From positions 248,001-312,000 of the forward strand of contig NZ_FNPH01000002.1 in NCBI RefSeq assembly GCF_900107255.1: a stretch of DNA of 64,000 nucleotides. Direction: 5' to 3'. The position numbers were made by a program, and so were the translations under genes. Positions 9,110 through 18,281 of the stretch are shown in pieces (position 1 is the first letter of the stretch; each line of letters begins with the position of its first letter). Origin of the DNA: Micromonospora pattaloongensis. Its GTDB lineage: Bacteria; Actinomycetota; Actinomycetes; Mycobacteriales; Micromonosporaceae. Below the pieces are notes generated by a model, which had not been told where the DNA came from, ran no database searches, and saw only the letters and a program-made list of their open reading frames with translations.

Positions 9110-9900
9110 ATGCGAATCTTCGGGCAGTCCCAGGACCGTGAACTGGTGAAGCAGGCCTACCCGACAAGCTCTGGTTCGACGCGGCCCTGGCATACAAGTT
9201 CCTGCGCGACTGGCCGAAGGCGTACGAGCTGGGCAAGGAGGCGGCCTCCCGGGCGCCCCGCGGCACGCAGGACCCCGCGTTCTGGAATCTTGGGATCGCC
9301 GCCACCGTGCTGCGCGACTGGTCCACCGCCCGGGACTGCTGGACCGGGTACGGAATCACCCTGCCGCCCGGGGACGGCGAGATCCTCGGCGAGTTCGGGG
9401 TCACCTGCGTACGCATCAGCACGGCCACGGGGCAGGAGGTGGTGTGGGCCCACCGACTGTGCCCGACCCGGGCCCGCGTCGTCACGGTCCCGTTTGACCC
9501 CAGTCGCCGGTTCGGCGAGGTCGTCCTGCACGACGGCGTGCCCAACGGGGAACGGATTGTGCAGGGGCAGCGGTATCCGGTCTTCGACGAGATCATGCTG
9601 TTCGCCCCGTCCGAGATCGCGACGCTGGCAGTAACCGTCACGGCGGCGGACACCGACGATATCGATGCGCTGCTCGAGGTATTCGCGCGGCACGATCTCG
9701 GCGCCGAGGTACTCAGCAGCGGCCGGCTTCTGTGCACGTGCTGCAGCGAGGGCTCCCACGCCGTCGACCGTGCAGTGGACGCCGGACGGCAAACGGTCCT
9801 GATCGCAGCCGACAAAACCCGCGCCACCGAACTCCTCCACGAATGGCGCTCGGGCCGTCCCGACACACGCGAGTGGGAAGACCTGCACGCGGCCACCTGA
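9110..9900 (+). pseudogene. TPR-like gene broken by a frameshift near 9160
   Basis: The frame starting at ATG 9110 (MRIFGQSQDRELVKQAYP) runs out of sense at about 9160, where the sense continues one frame over as DKLWFDAALAYKFLRDWPKAY and stays open to the stop at 9900. One extra C in the run at 9160-9162 would restore a single protein of about 263 residues. The N-terminal half has TPR-like helices (DWPKAYELGKEA; DWSTARDCW), and the C-terminal half is a beta-rich domain with a CTCCSEGSH stretch. It is the third gene of the HSP90-TPR group. It is either a real recent mutation or a sequencing error in a homopolymer. Confidence 0.8.
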
Positions 9901-10151
9901 CCCAGGCCGCGAGGGCGTGCCGACAACAACCCACGTCAAGACCCTCCACGTTTCCAGGGAATTGACACCTCGCCTCCTACGCGGGCATGCGATCGGAGGA
10001 GCCGGCGACCGCGGGCATCAACGAGTTCGACGTGCAGCGCCAGATGGGCCACCGGCTCCCCGGACCGTCGGATCACCGCGTGCACCCGGACAGGCAGCCC
10101 GCATCAGTCTGCGGCGTCGCACGCATGGAAGCTCGCCACTATGGTGTGTGC

Positions 10152-10652
10152 ATGGAGACGCTGCCGCTCACCCCTCCGTACGGTCCAGAGCTGGTCGGCA
10201 CTGCTGGCGAGCGCGAGGTACTCGAAAGCTTCCTTGACTTCTACCGCAAGGTGATCGTGAGCAAGGTTTACGGTCTGTCGAATGAGGACGCCAAGCGCCG
10301 CCTTGTCCCGTCGCTCACTACCCTTGCCGGCCTGCTCCGCCATGTCACCGTTGTCGAGCGGAACTGGTTCCAGCACGTCCTGGCGGGGCAACCCGCCGCC
10401 GGTGACGAGGACGGCGGCTGGTTCGTTGACGATGCGACAGTCGAAGGGTTGATCGCCGAATACACGCAAGAATGCGACCGCTCGCGGTCGGTCGCCGCTC
10501 GGCTGGCATTGGAGGATGTGGGCTCACATCCGCAGCTCGGTCCGATCTCGCTCCGGTGGGTCTACATCCACATGATCGACGAGACTGCCCGCCACGCGGG
10601 CCACGCAGACATCCTGCGCGAGCTGACCGACGGCGCGACCGGCACAGTGTGA
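10152..10652 (+). CDS. DinB/DUF664-family protein
   Basis: This is a 166-residue four-helix-bundle protein of the DinB-like type. The conserved pieces are SLTTLAGLLRHVTVVERNWF in the middle and WVYIHMIDETARHAGHADILRE at the end. The histidines in LLRHVT and in TARHAGH are those that normally bind a metal. Family members are mostly thiol-dependent transferases or of unknown function. The ATG at 10152 begins directly before the first predicted helix. It stands alone on the plus strand with about 250 bases on the left and 309 on the right. Confidence 0.9.
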   Translation: METLPLTPPYGPELVGTAGEREVLESFLDFYRKVIVSKVYGLSNEDAKRRLVPSLTTLAGLLRHVTVVERNWFQHVLAGQPAAGDEDGGWFVDDATVEGLIAEYTQECDRSRSVAARLALEDVGSHPQLGPISLRWVYIHMIDETARHAGHADILRELTDGATGTV

Positions 10653-10961
10653 AGCCTGAGCCGATACCTGGCCTCGCCCTCCACCCAGCCGCTGTCGAGG
10701 TCAATCCGCATCGCGCGTTTGGAAGGTGCCTGTCGTCTGTCCGGCGGCGGCCTGCCACCCCCGGTTGCCCCCTCTTGACCGCTGTATCGGGCACGCCTCG
10801 CGGGTAGCGCTGGTGCAGTCCCTGTAAAAAGCGCCCGACTGTAGGGCATCGCGTGTCCTGGATGGTCGGGACACCGACCTCATGCGTCTGGGACGCCTCC
10901 GCTCGCAGGCTTTCCTCCACGAGGGCCGCCGCATTGGCCGACCCGGACCGAGGAGTACGCC
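10653..10961 (+). other. 309-base intergenic stretch
   Basis: No coding frame with a recognisable product is seen here. It presumably holds the promoter of the broken membrane-protein gene at 10962, whose start has a good Shine-Dalgarno (GAGGAG) directly upstream. I see no repeat or hairpin of note. Confidence 0.4.
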
Positions 10962-11488
10962 ATGTCCACCACTGATTCCGTCGCCGCCACGGCACCCGGA
11001 GCCGCCGTTATCCGGCCGCAGCACACCTGGAGCACCCCGCTGCGGGTCGCCGCCACCGCCACCCTGATCGTCGGGCCGGCCCTGCAGGTGGTCGAGGAGA
11101 TCCTGGAGTCGCGCACGGCGACGACGCCGCCCGCTTCGCCTGGGTCGACGCCAACCTTGCCACATTCACCACCAGCAAGATGATCGGCTTTCTCGCCGTA
11201 CCGGTGCTCATCGCCGTCGTTGTCGTCTTCGCGGCGCTCGCCCGCGGCCGCGCCCGCCGTCTGGCCATGACCGGTGCGGCTCTGGGCGTTCTCGGAATGA
11301 CGGGGTTGGCCGCCATTCATGGGGTCGAGTACGCCGTCTTGGGTGGCACCGCTGCCGCTGGAGGCGATGCGGCGCAGGCCGAGGCGCTGTTCACCGCGCT
11401 CGACGACAGCGGGTTCGCGGCACTGGTGTTCCTGTCGATGCTGGGTGGTGCGCTGATCGGTCTGCTGCTGCTCATGGAAGGAGGATGA
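10962..11488 (+). pseudogene. membrane-protein gene, frameshifted and truncated at its 3' end
   Basis: The ATG at 10962 has a good Shine-Dalgarno and opens a frame with a first hydrophobic segment (RVAATATLIVGPALQVV). At about 11,120 sense moves to another frame (GDDAARFAWVDANLATFTTS) and continues into hydrophobic segments around MIGFLAVPVLIAVVVVFAAL, GAALGVLGMTGLAAIHG and ALVFLSMLGGALIGLLLLM. The gene then stops at 11,488 without a normal C-terminal tail. Joined, it is an approximately 175-residue multi-pass protein of a kind common in actinobacteria, family not named. Its end abuts the middle of a response-regulator gene, so a deletion is likely. Confidence 0.7.
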
Positions 11489-11882
11489 GGAGTCGGTGTT
11501 CGCTGCGATGCGCGCCGGCGCCCGCGGCTACCTGGTCAAGGGCGCAGACCAGGAGCGCATCCTCGCCGCGATCCGTGCGGTGGCCTCCGGCGAGGTGGTC
11601 TTCGGCCGGGCGGTCGCCGATCAAGCGCTCGCCTTCCTGACCGGCACGGCGGGCCGCCGACGCCGATCGGGAGACCCGTTTCCGCGGCTCACCGATCGAG
11701 AGGTGGAGGTGCTCGGGCTGATCGGTCGAGGCTTTACCAATGCTGACATCGCTCGCCGGTTGGTACTGAGCGAGAAAACGGTACGCAACCACGTTTCCAA
11801 TGTGTTCACGAAGATCAACGTTATGGACCGGGCCCACGCGGCCGTCAGGGCGCGCGAGGCCGGCCTCGTCTCCGACGGATAA
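11481..11882 (+). pseudogene. LuxR/NarL-type response regulator lacking its N-terminal receiver half
   Basis: The sense begins at about 11,481 with EDEESVFAAMRAGARGYLVKGA, which is the last third of a receiver domain including the conserved Lys. It continues through a linker to a complete LuxR-type HTH (LTDREVEVLGLIGRGFTNADIARRLVLSEKTVRNHVSNVFTKI in pieces). About 80 residues, including the phospho-acceptor Asp, are absent. No separate ribosome site or start precedes the fragment; the bases before it are the end of the membrane-protein gene. The HTH might still be made from the GTG at 11,496, but phosphorylation control is gone. Confidence 0.8.
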
Positions 11883-11937
11883 CACCAGCGGGTCCACGAC
11901 GACGCACATCATGCCTTCGGGGTGTACCGGCAGATCC

Positions 11938-13359
11938 TCAACCGGCCACCGCGAGGACCCGGTCAGCGACGGTGTGCGCGAGGGCCTGGTTGTGGGTGAC
12001 GAGCACCAGGGCGCACCCGGACCGCTCGACCTGCTCCATGAGGCAGCACATCGTTTCTTCCTGCGTCACGAGGTCCAGGCGTGACGTCGGCTCGTCGGCG
12101 AAGATCAGCAGCGGGTCCACCAGGATGGCGCGGATGATCGACAGGCGCTGCAGTTCCCCACCGGAGACCTGACCGGGTGTGCGCTGCAACAGGCTTTCGT
12201 CCAGGCGCATCGCGGCCAGCAGCGACGTGAGGCGCCCTGGTGCGGGCCGGTGCCGGCGCACCACGTCCGCCAATGCCGCGCCGATGGGTACGCGGGAGGG
12301 GAACGCCACCGCGGGGTCCTGGTACAGCTTCTGCAGGCGCCCGCCGGCAAGTTCCTGAGTGTGCCGCACGCTACCGGCGTCGGGCTGCAGCAGGCGCAGC
12401 AGGACGTTGCCCAGCGTGGTCTTGCCCGAGCCGCTCGGGCCGGCGAGGGCCAGCCGGTCCCCCGGGCGGATGGTGAGGGACACGTCGGAGAACAGCGTCC
12501 GCCCGGCGAAGCCCTTGGCGACCCGGTCCGTCTGCACGAGCGTCGGGCCGCCGGGGTCCGCCGTCCGCTCCGTCGCCCCGCTCGTCCGGTCGCGCACCCA
12601 CAGATGCCGCCATCGGCCGGGCTCGGCGGCCAGCAGCCGGCGCGTGTACGGGTGCGACGGTGTGATGAGCACCTGGTGCGCAGGTCCGCGCTCGACGATG
12701 CCGGCGTCCCGCATCACCAGGACGTCACCGCCGAGGTCGCGGCCCAGGTCGAGGTCGTGGGTGATCGTGAGGAGGATTCCGCCGGCGGTCACGTGCCGGT
12801 GTAGCAGCACAGTCAGGTCGTTGCGTGCGTGGTCGTCCAGCCCCTTGGACGGTTCGTCGGCGATGAGCACTCGGGCTCCTCCGATGGTCGCCGCGGCGAA
12901 GGCGACGCGCTGGGCCATGCCGCCCGAGAGGGTGTGCGGGTAGCGCCGTGCTGCGCCGGCCACGCCGAGCGTGCCGAGCACCTCCTCCGCGGCGCGGTAC
13001 CCCGACCGGCGGTCGGACCAGAACGAGGCGGCGCCTTCGGCGACCTGCCCACGTACGCGCATGGTGGGGTCCAGCGCCAGCACCGGCTCCTGCGGCAGCA
13101 GCGCCATCACCCGGCCCCACAGCCGCCGGCGGGCTCGCCGCTCCGCCACGTCGTAGCTGGTTCCCTCAATCACCACCCGGCCCTGGGCCTCCAGGCCCGC
13201 GCCCAGGGTCCCCATGACGGCGTGCGCGAGCAGCGACTTGCCCGAGCCGCTCTCGCCGACGATGGTCACCGCGCGGCCGCGTTCCAGCCGCAGGTCGTCG
13301 ACGTCCAGCAGGGTCCGACCGGTATGGGTCACAACGAGGCCCTGCACGTGCATGTTCAT
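11938..13359 (-). CDS. dual-ATPase subunit of a peptide/nickel-type ABC importer
   Basis: This is a 473-residue protein with two ABC ATPase domains in tandem, like a fused DppD-DppF. Domain 1 has GESGSGKS, LSGGMAQRVAF and LIADEPSKGLD. Domain 2 has GPSGSGKTT, VSGGELQRLSI and LIFADEPTSRLD. Both sites look intact. It drives uptake through the two permeases directly upstream. Its ATG overlaps the stop of the preceding permease gene as ATGA, so it is the last gene of a four-gene operon read from 16,791. Confidence 0.93.
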   Translation of the reverse strand: MNMHVQGLVVTHTGRTLLDVDDLRLERGRAVTIVGESGSGKSLLAHAVMGTLGAGLEAQGRVVIEGTSYDVAERRARRRLWGRVMALLPQEPVLALDPTMRVRGQVAEGAASFWSDRRSGYRAAEEVLGTLGVAGAARRYPHTLSGGMAQRVAFAAATIGGARVLIADEPSKGLDDHARNDLTVLLHRHVTAGGILLTITHDLDLGRDLGGDVLVMRDAGIVERGPAHQVLITPSHPYTRRLLAAEPGRWRHLWVRDRTSGATERTADPGGPTLVQTDRVAKGFAGRTLFSDVSLTIRPGDRLALAGPSGSGKTTLGNVLLRLLQPDAGSVRHTQELAGGRLQKLYQDPAVAFPSRVPIGAALADVVRRHRPAPGRLTSLLAAMRLDESLLQRTPGQVSGGELQRLSIIRAILVDPLLIFADEPTSRLDLVTQEETMCCLMEQVERSGCALVLVTHNQALAHTVADRVLAVAG

Positions 13360-14195
13360 GACACGCTCTCCTTACCGCGCAGGCCGAGGAGTCCTACCAG
13401 GACGGTTGCGAGGACGAGTGCCGGCGCCAGCGACATCCACGGCGCCTCGTCGTAGTACGGGAACGCCTCGGTGATCATGAGGCCGAGCTCGGGGGTCGGC
13501 GGCGCGATGCCGACGCCGACGAAGCCGAGGGTGGACAGGGCCAGCACCGAGGTTCCGACGCCGAACGTGGCCATGGTGGTCAGCAGCGGGCGGAGGTCGG
13601 GCCACAGGTGGCGGCGCAGCACGTGCAGCGGGCCCAACTGCAGGAGCCCCGCCGCCTCGACGGCCGGCCCGCTGAGCACCAGGGCGCTGCGCGCCCGCAC
13701 GACGCGGAAGTACTCGACCCACTGTGCCAGCGCGAGTCCGGCGTACAGCGTCCACAGCCCGCCGCCGGACATCGCGGACACGAGGAGGACGACCAGCAGC
13801 GCGGGCAGCGCCACGAAGGCCTCGGACAGGCCGTGCAGCACGGTGTCGACGATTCCGCCCCGCCAGGCCGCGAGGACGCCGGCCAGCGCCCCCGCGACGA
13901 CCGCCGTCGCCACACAGGCGACCGCCGTCGCCAGGGACAGCCGGGTGGCGGACGCGAGCCTGCCCGCGACGCTCCGCCCGAGGTGGTCGCGCCCCAGGGG
14001 CTCGGCCAGGCTGGGCGGCTCGAGGAATCGCGACAGGTCCTGCGCGGCCGGGTCCGGCCACACCCACGCCCCGGCCACGGCGAACAGGCCCAGGAGTACC
14101 AGCGCTGCCGCGGCGCAGCGCTGCGTCGGCGAGAGCCTGCGCAGCCGCTGCCATCGTGGCCAGTGGGCCGGGACGGTCGTCGTCGCGGTACTCAC
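13356..14195 (-). CDS. ABC importer permease, DppC type
   Basis: This is a 279-residue inner-membrane permease with about six hydrophobic segments. The first follows an N-terminal basic stretch (RLRRLSPTQR), and the EPLGRDHLGRSVAGRL motif typical of DppC/OppC follows. The cytoplasmic coupling loop carries EAAGLLQLGPLHVLRRHLWPD. A GTG start at 14,195 is chosen because it makes a GTGA overlap with the stop of the upstream permease, as at the other junctions of this operon; a much longer open frame upstream is a shadow. With its partner it forms the channel for the SBP-delivered ligand. Confidence 0.92.
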   Translation of the reverse strand: MSTATTTVPAHWPRWQRLRRLSPTQRCAAAALVLLGLFAVAGAWVWPDPAAQDLSRFLEPPSLAEPLGRDHLGRSVAGRLASATRLSLATAVACVATAVVAGALAGVLAAWRGGIVDTVLHGLSEAFVALPALLVVLLVSAMSGGGLWTLYAGLALAQWVEYFRVVRARSALVLSGPAVEAAGLLQLGPLHVLRRHLWPDLRPLLTTMATFGVGTSVLALSTLGFVGVGIAPPTPELGLMITEAFPYYDEAPWMSLAPALVLATVLVGLLGLRGKESVS

Positions 14196-15229
14196 GGGAC
14201 CACCTGCCGCCACCGCGGGCGCGGGTCGAGGGCGAGCCCGGCCACGTCGACGACCGTGTTGATCAGCACGACGAGCAGCGCGAGCGCCACCGCGGCAGCC
14301 TGGATGACCGGCACGTCCCGCCAGAAGATCGCGTGGACCAGGGTGCGCCCGAGCCCGGGCCAGGCGAACAGGCTCTCCACGACGACGACACCCTCGATCA
14401 GGATCAGCGCCTGCGCGCCGACGTAGGCGACGAGGGTGACGCCGGCGTTGCGCAGCACGTGCCGCGCCAGGACGGCGCGGCCGCGGAGCCCCTTGGTCTC
14501 GGCGAAGGTGACGAAGCCCGAGCCGCGCAGCTGCGCCACCGTGTCGCGGGTGACCCTGGCAAACAGGCCGGACAGCCCCACCGCCAGGGTCACCGCGGGC
14601 AGTACGACGTTGGAGGCGGAGCCGTGCCCGACGGCCGGCAGCCACCCGAGATGGACCGAGAAGAGCATGATGAGCAGCAACCCGAGCAGGAACGGTGGCA
14701 GCGCCCGGGTGCCGGCGACCCAGACCGTGGTCAGCCGGTCGAGCAGGCCGCCCGGACGCCAGGCGGCGGCCATACCCACCGGTGCGCCGACGGCGACCGC
14801 GAGGGCGAGCGCCGTGGCGGCCAGCTGCAGACTGCTGGTCACCGGCAGCCGCAACTCGTGCACGACCGAACCGCCGGTCACCAGGGACGTGCCGAGGTCG
14901 AACTGCGCGAGGTCGGCCCACCAGCGGGCCAGCTGCTGCCACGCCGGGGCGTCGAGACCGAGGTCGGCCCGCACGGCGTCGGCCGACGCGGTCGTGACGC
15001 GGTCGTAGCCGTAGCGCCCGGCGGCGATCCGGTAGGCCATGTCCCCGGGTAGGTTCTGCACGATGACGAAGCACGCCGTCGACACCAGCAGCGTGACCGA
15101 CACCGCCTGCAGGGCCCGCCGCGCCAGCACTCGGGCGACGGGTGGGAGGGTGCCCCGGCGTGCGGGTGCCGGGCCGCGGACCGCCGGTTCGACCTCGTCG
15201 GCCGCGAGCGTCGGCGGGACCGTCGTCAC
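14192..15229 (-). CDS. ABC importer permease, DppB type
   Basis: This is a 345-residue permease with an N-terminal membrane segment (ALQAVSVTLLVSTACFVIVQNLPGD region) as in DppB/NikB, a periplasmic loop, and five more segments. The coupling helix contains TKGLRGRAVLARHVLRNA. Two GTG starts are possible; 15,229 is preferred because it overlaps the substrate-binding-protein stop as GTGA, and 15,238 would add three residues. It works with the DppC-type subunit and the dual ATPase. Confidence 0.92.
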   Translation of the reverse strand: MTTVPPTLAADEVEPAVRGPAPARRGTLPPVARVLARRALQAVSVTLLVSTACFVIVQNLPGDMAYRIAAGRYGYDRVTTASADAVRADLGLDAPAWQQLARWWADLAQFDLGTSLVTGGSVVHELRLPVTSSLQLAATALALAVAVGAPVGMAAAWRPGGLLDRLTTVWVAGTRALPPFLLGLLLIMLFSVHLGWLPAVGHGSASNVVLPAVTLAVGLSGLFARVTRDTVAQLRGSGFVTFAETKGLRGRAVLARHVLRNAGVTLVAYVGAQALILIEGVVVVESLFAWPGLGRTLVHAIFWRDVPVIQAAAVALALLVVLINTVVDVAGLALDPRPRWRQVVP

Positions 15230-16791
15230 GACGACCACCGCACCTCGTCGATCAGCCAGGAGCGCTCGAGCGGGTCGAGGGTGAACCCGTTGACGCGGTC
15301 GCTGACCACCGCGCTCTGGCGGTACCAGGCCACCGGGATCACGGGCAGCTCACGCTGCAGGATGCCGGAGACTTGCTGGCGTCCGGCGGCCGCCGCGGCG
15401 GCGTCGGTGCCGTCGGCGAGGTCACTCAGCGTACGGGCGAGTTCCGCGTTGCTCCATCCCATCGCGCCCCAGTCGGCGCCCCGGGGACCGTAGTCGTTGA
15501 GGAGCGTGACCAGCGGGTCGGGAACGAGCGCGAAGTTTCGGGCGTACAGGCCAAGCTCCAACGTGCCGTCCTTGTGACCGGCCGGGATCTCGCTGGAGTT
15601 GCCCACCTGCACGTTCACCCGGATTCCGAGTTCCTTCAACGCGGCCTGCACGGCAGTCGCCAGGACCGGCAGCTCGGGACGGTCCGGGAAGGTGCGCAGC
15701 GAGATCTCGAACCGCTGGCCATTCCGGGTCAGCACCCCGTCGGGTCCCGGTGCCCACCCGGCCTGGGCGAGCAGCTCACGCGCCTGGCTGGGATCGTGCG
15801 CGAGCGGTGGCACCGAGTCCTGGTGCCACTCCGACAGCGACGGCGGGAAGAACTGGGTGGCGGCCATCTCGGGGTCGCGCAGCAGGGCGGTCGCCATCGC
15901 CTTGCGATCCAGGGCCGCGCTGACCGCTTGGCGCACCCGCAGGTCGCCGAGCACCCTGTGCCCGGCGTTCACCTTGAGCAGGATCGTGCGCGGCAGAGTC
16001 ACCGACTTGATCTCGACACCGGCCGCCCGCTGGACCCGCTGCCGGCTGACCGGGTCGATGCCTAATGTCACGTCGGCCTGGCCGCTCTCGGCCATCAGCG
16101 CCCGGGTCTCGGCACGACCGACCGCCTGGTACGAGATGCGCTCGATATCCGGTTTCTTGCCGGCCCACCCCTCGAACGCCACCACCTCGATTGCGGATGG
16201 CTGCTCGATCCGTTCCACCCGGTACGGGCCGGTCCCGATCACCTTCTTGACGGTGCGGTCCGAGTTGTAGGAGGCCGGCGCGAGTACCTGGGTGCCGGCG
16301 TGCGCGAGCACAGCCGGCAGCGGTGCGTACGGCCTGTCGAGCTGGACCTGTACCTCCCCGGCGTTGGCCGTGATCGCCGCCACCGGTGCGTCGCCCCACG
16401 GCGTCCCCCGCTCGCCGCGGGCGTTTGTCAGCGAAGCGGCGACCGTCTCGGCGGTGACCTTGGTGCCGTCGTGGAAGACCGTGTCCGGGCGCAGCGAAAA
16501 CGTCCACGCCCGCTGGTCGTCCGAGACCCGCCAGGCCGCCGCGAGACCTGGCCGCAGGTCACCACGCCCGTCGGCGTCGACCAGGGTCTCTGCCACCCGC
16601 AGCCGGGTGAAGAAGCCATCGCTCCGCGCCGGATCGAGGCTGTGCAGCTCGAACGGGCCGACGACGCGGAGGACGTTCGGTCCGCCACGGGGCTGTCGCC
16701 CGCCCGCGGCACCGGGCGGTCCGCTGCAGGCCACCAGCACCGCCGATACCACCATCGCCACGCCGGCGACCGCCGGCCTGCCCCACACCAT
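15226..16791 (-). CDS. extracellular solute-binding lipoprotein, family 5 (peptide/nickel type)
   Basis: This is a 521-residue SBP family 5 protein. It has a lipoprotein signal with lipobox LVAC (Cys22) and family landmarks LDPARSDGFFTRLRVAETL, WTFSLRPDTVFHDGTKVTAE and IGTGPYRVE. It captures a ligand outside the membrane. The ATG at 16,791 is chosen because AGGAG lies six bases upstream; an earlier frame start adds eight residues. It is the first gene of the operon, and 37 bases before it is an AT-rich near-palindrome like a Zur/Fur box. Family 5 proteins bind peptides, Ni chelates or metallophores; the operator favours a metal complex here, as an inference. Confidence 0.93.
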   Translation of the reverse strand: MVWGRPAVAGVAMVVSAVLVACSGPPGAAGGRQPRGGPNVLRVVGPFELHSLDPARSDGFFTRLRVAETLVDADGRGDLRPGLAAAWRVSDDQRAWTFSLRPDTVFHDGTKVTAETVAASLTNARGERGTPWGDAPVAAITANAGEVQVQLDRPYAPLPAVLAHAGTQVLAPASYNSDRTVKKVIGTGPYRVERIEQPSAIEVVAFEGWAGKKPDIERISYQAVGRAETRALMAESGQADVTLGIDPVSRQRVQRAAGVEIKSVTLPRTILLKVNAGHRVLGDLRVRQAVSAALDRKAMATALLRDPEMAATQFFPPSLSEWHQDSVPPLAHDPSQARELLAQAGWAPGPDGVLTRNGQRFEISLRTFPDRPELPVLATAVQAALKELGIRVNVQVGNSSEIPAGHKDGTLELGLYARNFALVPDPLVTLLNDYGPRGADWGAMGWSNAELARTLSDLADGTDAAAAAAGRQQVSGILQRELPVIPVAWYRQSAVVSDRVNGFTLDPLERSWLIDEVRWSS

Positions 16792-16827
16792 GCCTGTCTC
16801 CTCCCTCGTTGCCACCGAGAGAGTAAA

Positions 16828-16842
16828 TGATAATCATTTTCA
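16828..16842 (-). promoter_or_regulatory. Zur/Fur-type operator candidate upstream of the ABC importer
   Basis: TGATAATCATTTTCA is a 7-1-7 inverted repeat with six of seven pairs matching (minus strand: TGAAAATGATTATCA). It is the type bound by Zur/Fur repressors and unlike the DtxR/IdeR iron box. It lies 37 bases upstream of the SBP start and is the only AT-rich island in the region. The divergent gene at 17,103 is 260 bases away and less likely to be controlled. Confidence 0.65.
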
Positions 16843-17102
16843 TTACCAAGTTGCGATGCGCGCACCCGTCAGGTCCCAGAACAGCCACCCACGACCGGTA
16901 CGACGTACCCGGCAGCCCGACGCACCCCGCACGCCGCCACGCCGCCTTAGCCATCTGTCGTCCATTATGGAGTTGTGTAATGGATGCGACAGTGGAGAGC
17001 CGCTCGCCGGGCAGCAGGACAGCCGGTGATGATGACATCCTGTACCCGGGCACGACGCCGGAGCGGCTGTCGTCATTCAACTGGGAAATCGGGGGATCCT
17101 TC

Positions 17103-18020
17103 ATGCGTACCAGACTGTCCACTGTGCTGGCTGGCCTCCTCGGCCTAGCCGGCGCGCTCGCGGTCGCGGCACCGCCCGCCCAGGCCGCGCAGAGGAGCTC
17201 GACCGCCACCGTCGCCGACCGGCTCATCCTCGAACCGACCGACCGCGGATACCGCGGCTCGCTCCAGGTCGACCTGACCTACCGGGGCGCCACGCCGGGC
17301 CGGGCCACCTACGTGATCACGGAACCGATCCCCGGTGCCTACCAGAACGCGGAATGGGGGATCAACTGCTACAGCAGCGGTGAGCTTCTGCCCGACGATC
17401 GCACCAAGGTCGAGTGCAATGTCCCGGGTGGCCTACTGGCCCCGGGTGAGCAGCGCACCTTCACGATCGACTTCCAGGTGCTGACCACTGTCCAGCCGTA
17501 CGCCATGAAGGCCCGGAACGGCGAGGTCGCCGTCAAGGTCGGTGGCACCGTCGTCGCCGACGAGGAGTTCGCCACCCGGTTCCGCTCCACCACCGGCTCG
17601 CTCGCGAACCCGCAGCCGTACGTGCGGGACACGCAGCCCGACGTCGCGGTGACCGTTGCCGGGGATCTCGAGATGGTCCGGCAGCCGAGCGGCTGGTTCA
17701 AGGGCCGGCTGCCGGTGACCGTCCGCTACCACAGTGATGCCCCGCACCAGTGGGTGTCGATCGTCGGCCGGAACCTGCCCCCGACCTTCGACTGGCCGTG
17801 GTCCCCGGAGTGCGGCCACGAGTGCGCGCCGGGCGGGCCGCTCATGGAGGGCGAGGCGCGAACGTTCGACCTGCACTTCTCCGCCTCCCCCGACACCCCG
17901 CTCGGGGACCTCGGCGAAGCCGGCGTTGAGGTGGCGGTCTGGGAGCTTCGTCAGTACCCGGACGCCAACCCGGCCGACAATGTCGCCACCTTCTCCGTCA
18001 CCGTCACCGAGGCGGCCTGA
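17103..18020 (+). CDS. secreted protein of unknown function, 305 residues
   Basis: A clear Sec signal peptide occupies residues 1-28 with cleavage at AQA|A. The mature part looks beta-rich, with two similar halves each built around a conserved-sounding AxPG(E/G)xxTFxxxF pattern (LLAPGEQRTFTIDFQV; LMEGEARTFDLHFSA). This resembles tandem immunoglobulin-like or DUF11-like folds and is only a visual impression. Two cysteine pairs (NCYSS/VECN and ECGHEC) could form disulfides. The start is ATG 17,103; a longer open frame upstream overlaps the operator region and has no signal peptide. No family recognised. Confidence 0.8.
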   Translation: MRTRLSTVLAGLLGLAGALAVAAPPAQAAQRSSTATVADRLILEPTDRGYRGSLQVDLTYRGATPGRATYVITEPIPGAYQNAEWGINCYSSGELLPDDRTKVECNVPGGLLAPGEQRTFTIDFQVLTTVQPYAMKARNGEVAVKVGGTVVADEEFATRFRSTTGSLANPQPYVRDTQPDVAVTVAGDLEMVRQPSGWFKGRLPVTVRYHSDAPHQWVSIVGRNLPPTFDWPWSPECGHECAPGGPLMEGEARTFDLHFSASPDTPLGDLGEAGVEVAVWELRQYPDANPADNVATFSVTVTEAA

Positions 18021-18281
18021 CGATCCATCGCGGTGCGACGAATCACCAGGACGGCCGTCCCGGCGAGGTGCCCAGGCACCGGGTCGGGGCGGCCGTCGAC
18101 CATGCGCGGCGGTGATGGACGACAGGCCGAAGCGCCCGGGGAACGCCTGGTGGATCAAGCTCCCCGGGATTGAACCGCCCTGCTGATCGAGCGGCTGATG
18201 CGGCCGGCGGCGACCACGACCAGGACGACGCAGACGCGCGCCCGACGGCAGATCACTGCACCGCTGTGCGACCATCGCGCC

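Noticed and set aside
9980-10110. Possible integrase remnant (DVQRQMGH)
   Set aside because: Only eight residues are suggestive, with no conserved Arg or Tyr of a tyrosine recombinase nearby.
13356-15074. Long frame that would fuse both permease regions
   Set aside because: Its upstream two-thirds is Arg/Gly-rich shadow of the DppB-type gene; the real DppC-type gene starts at the GTGA overlap at 14,195.
16828-16842. Iron box of DtxR/IdeR type
   Set aside because: That box has a TTAGGTTAGG-type core; this one is the TGANAAT-N-ATTNTCA type of Zur/Fur.
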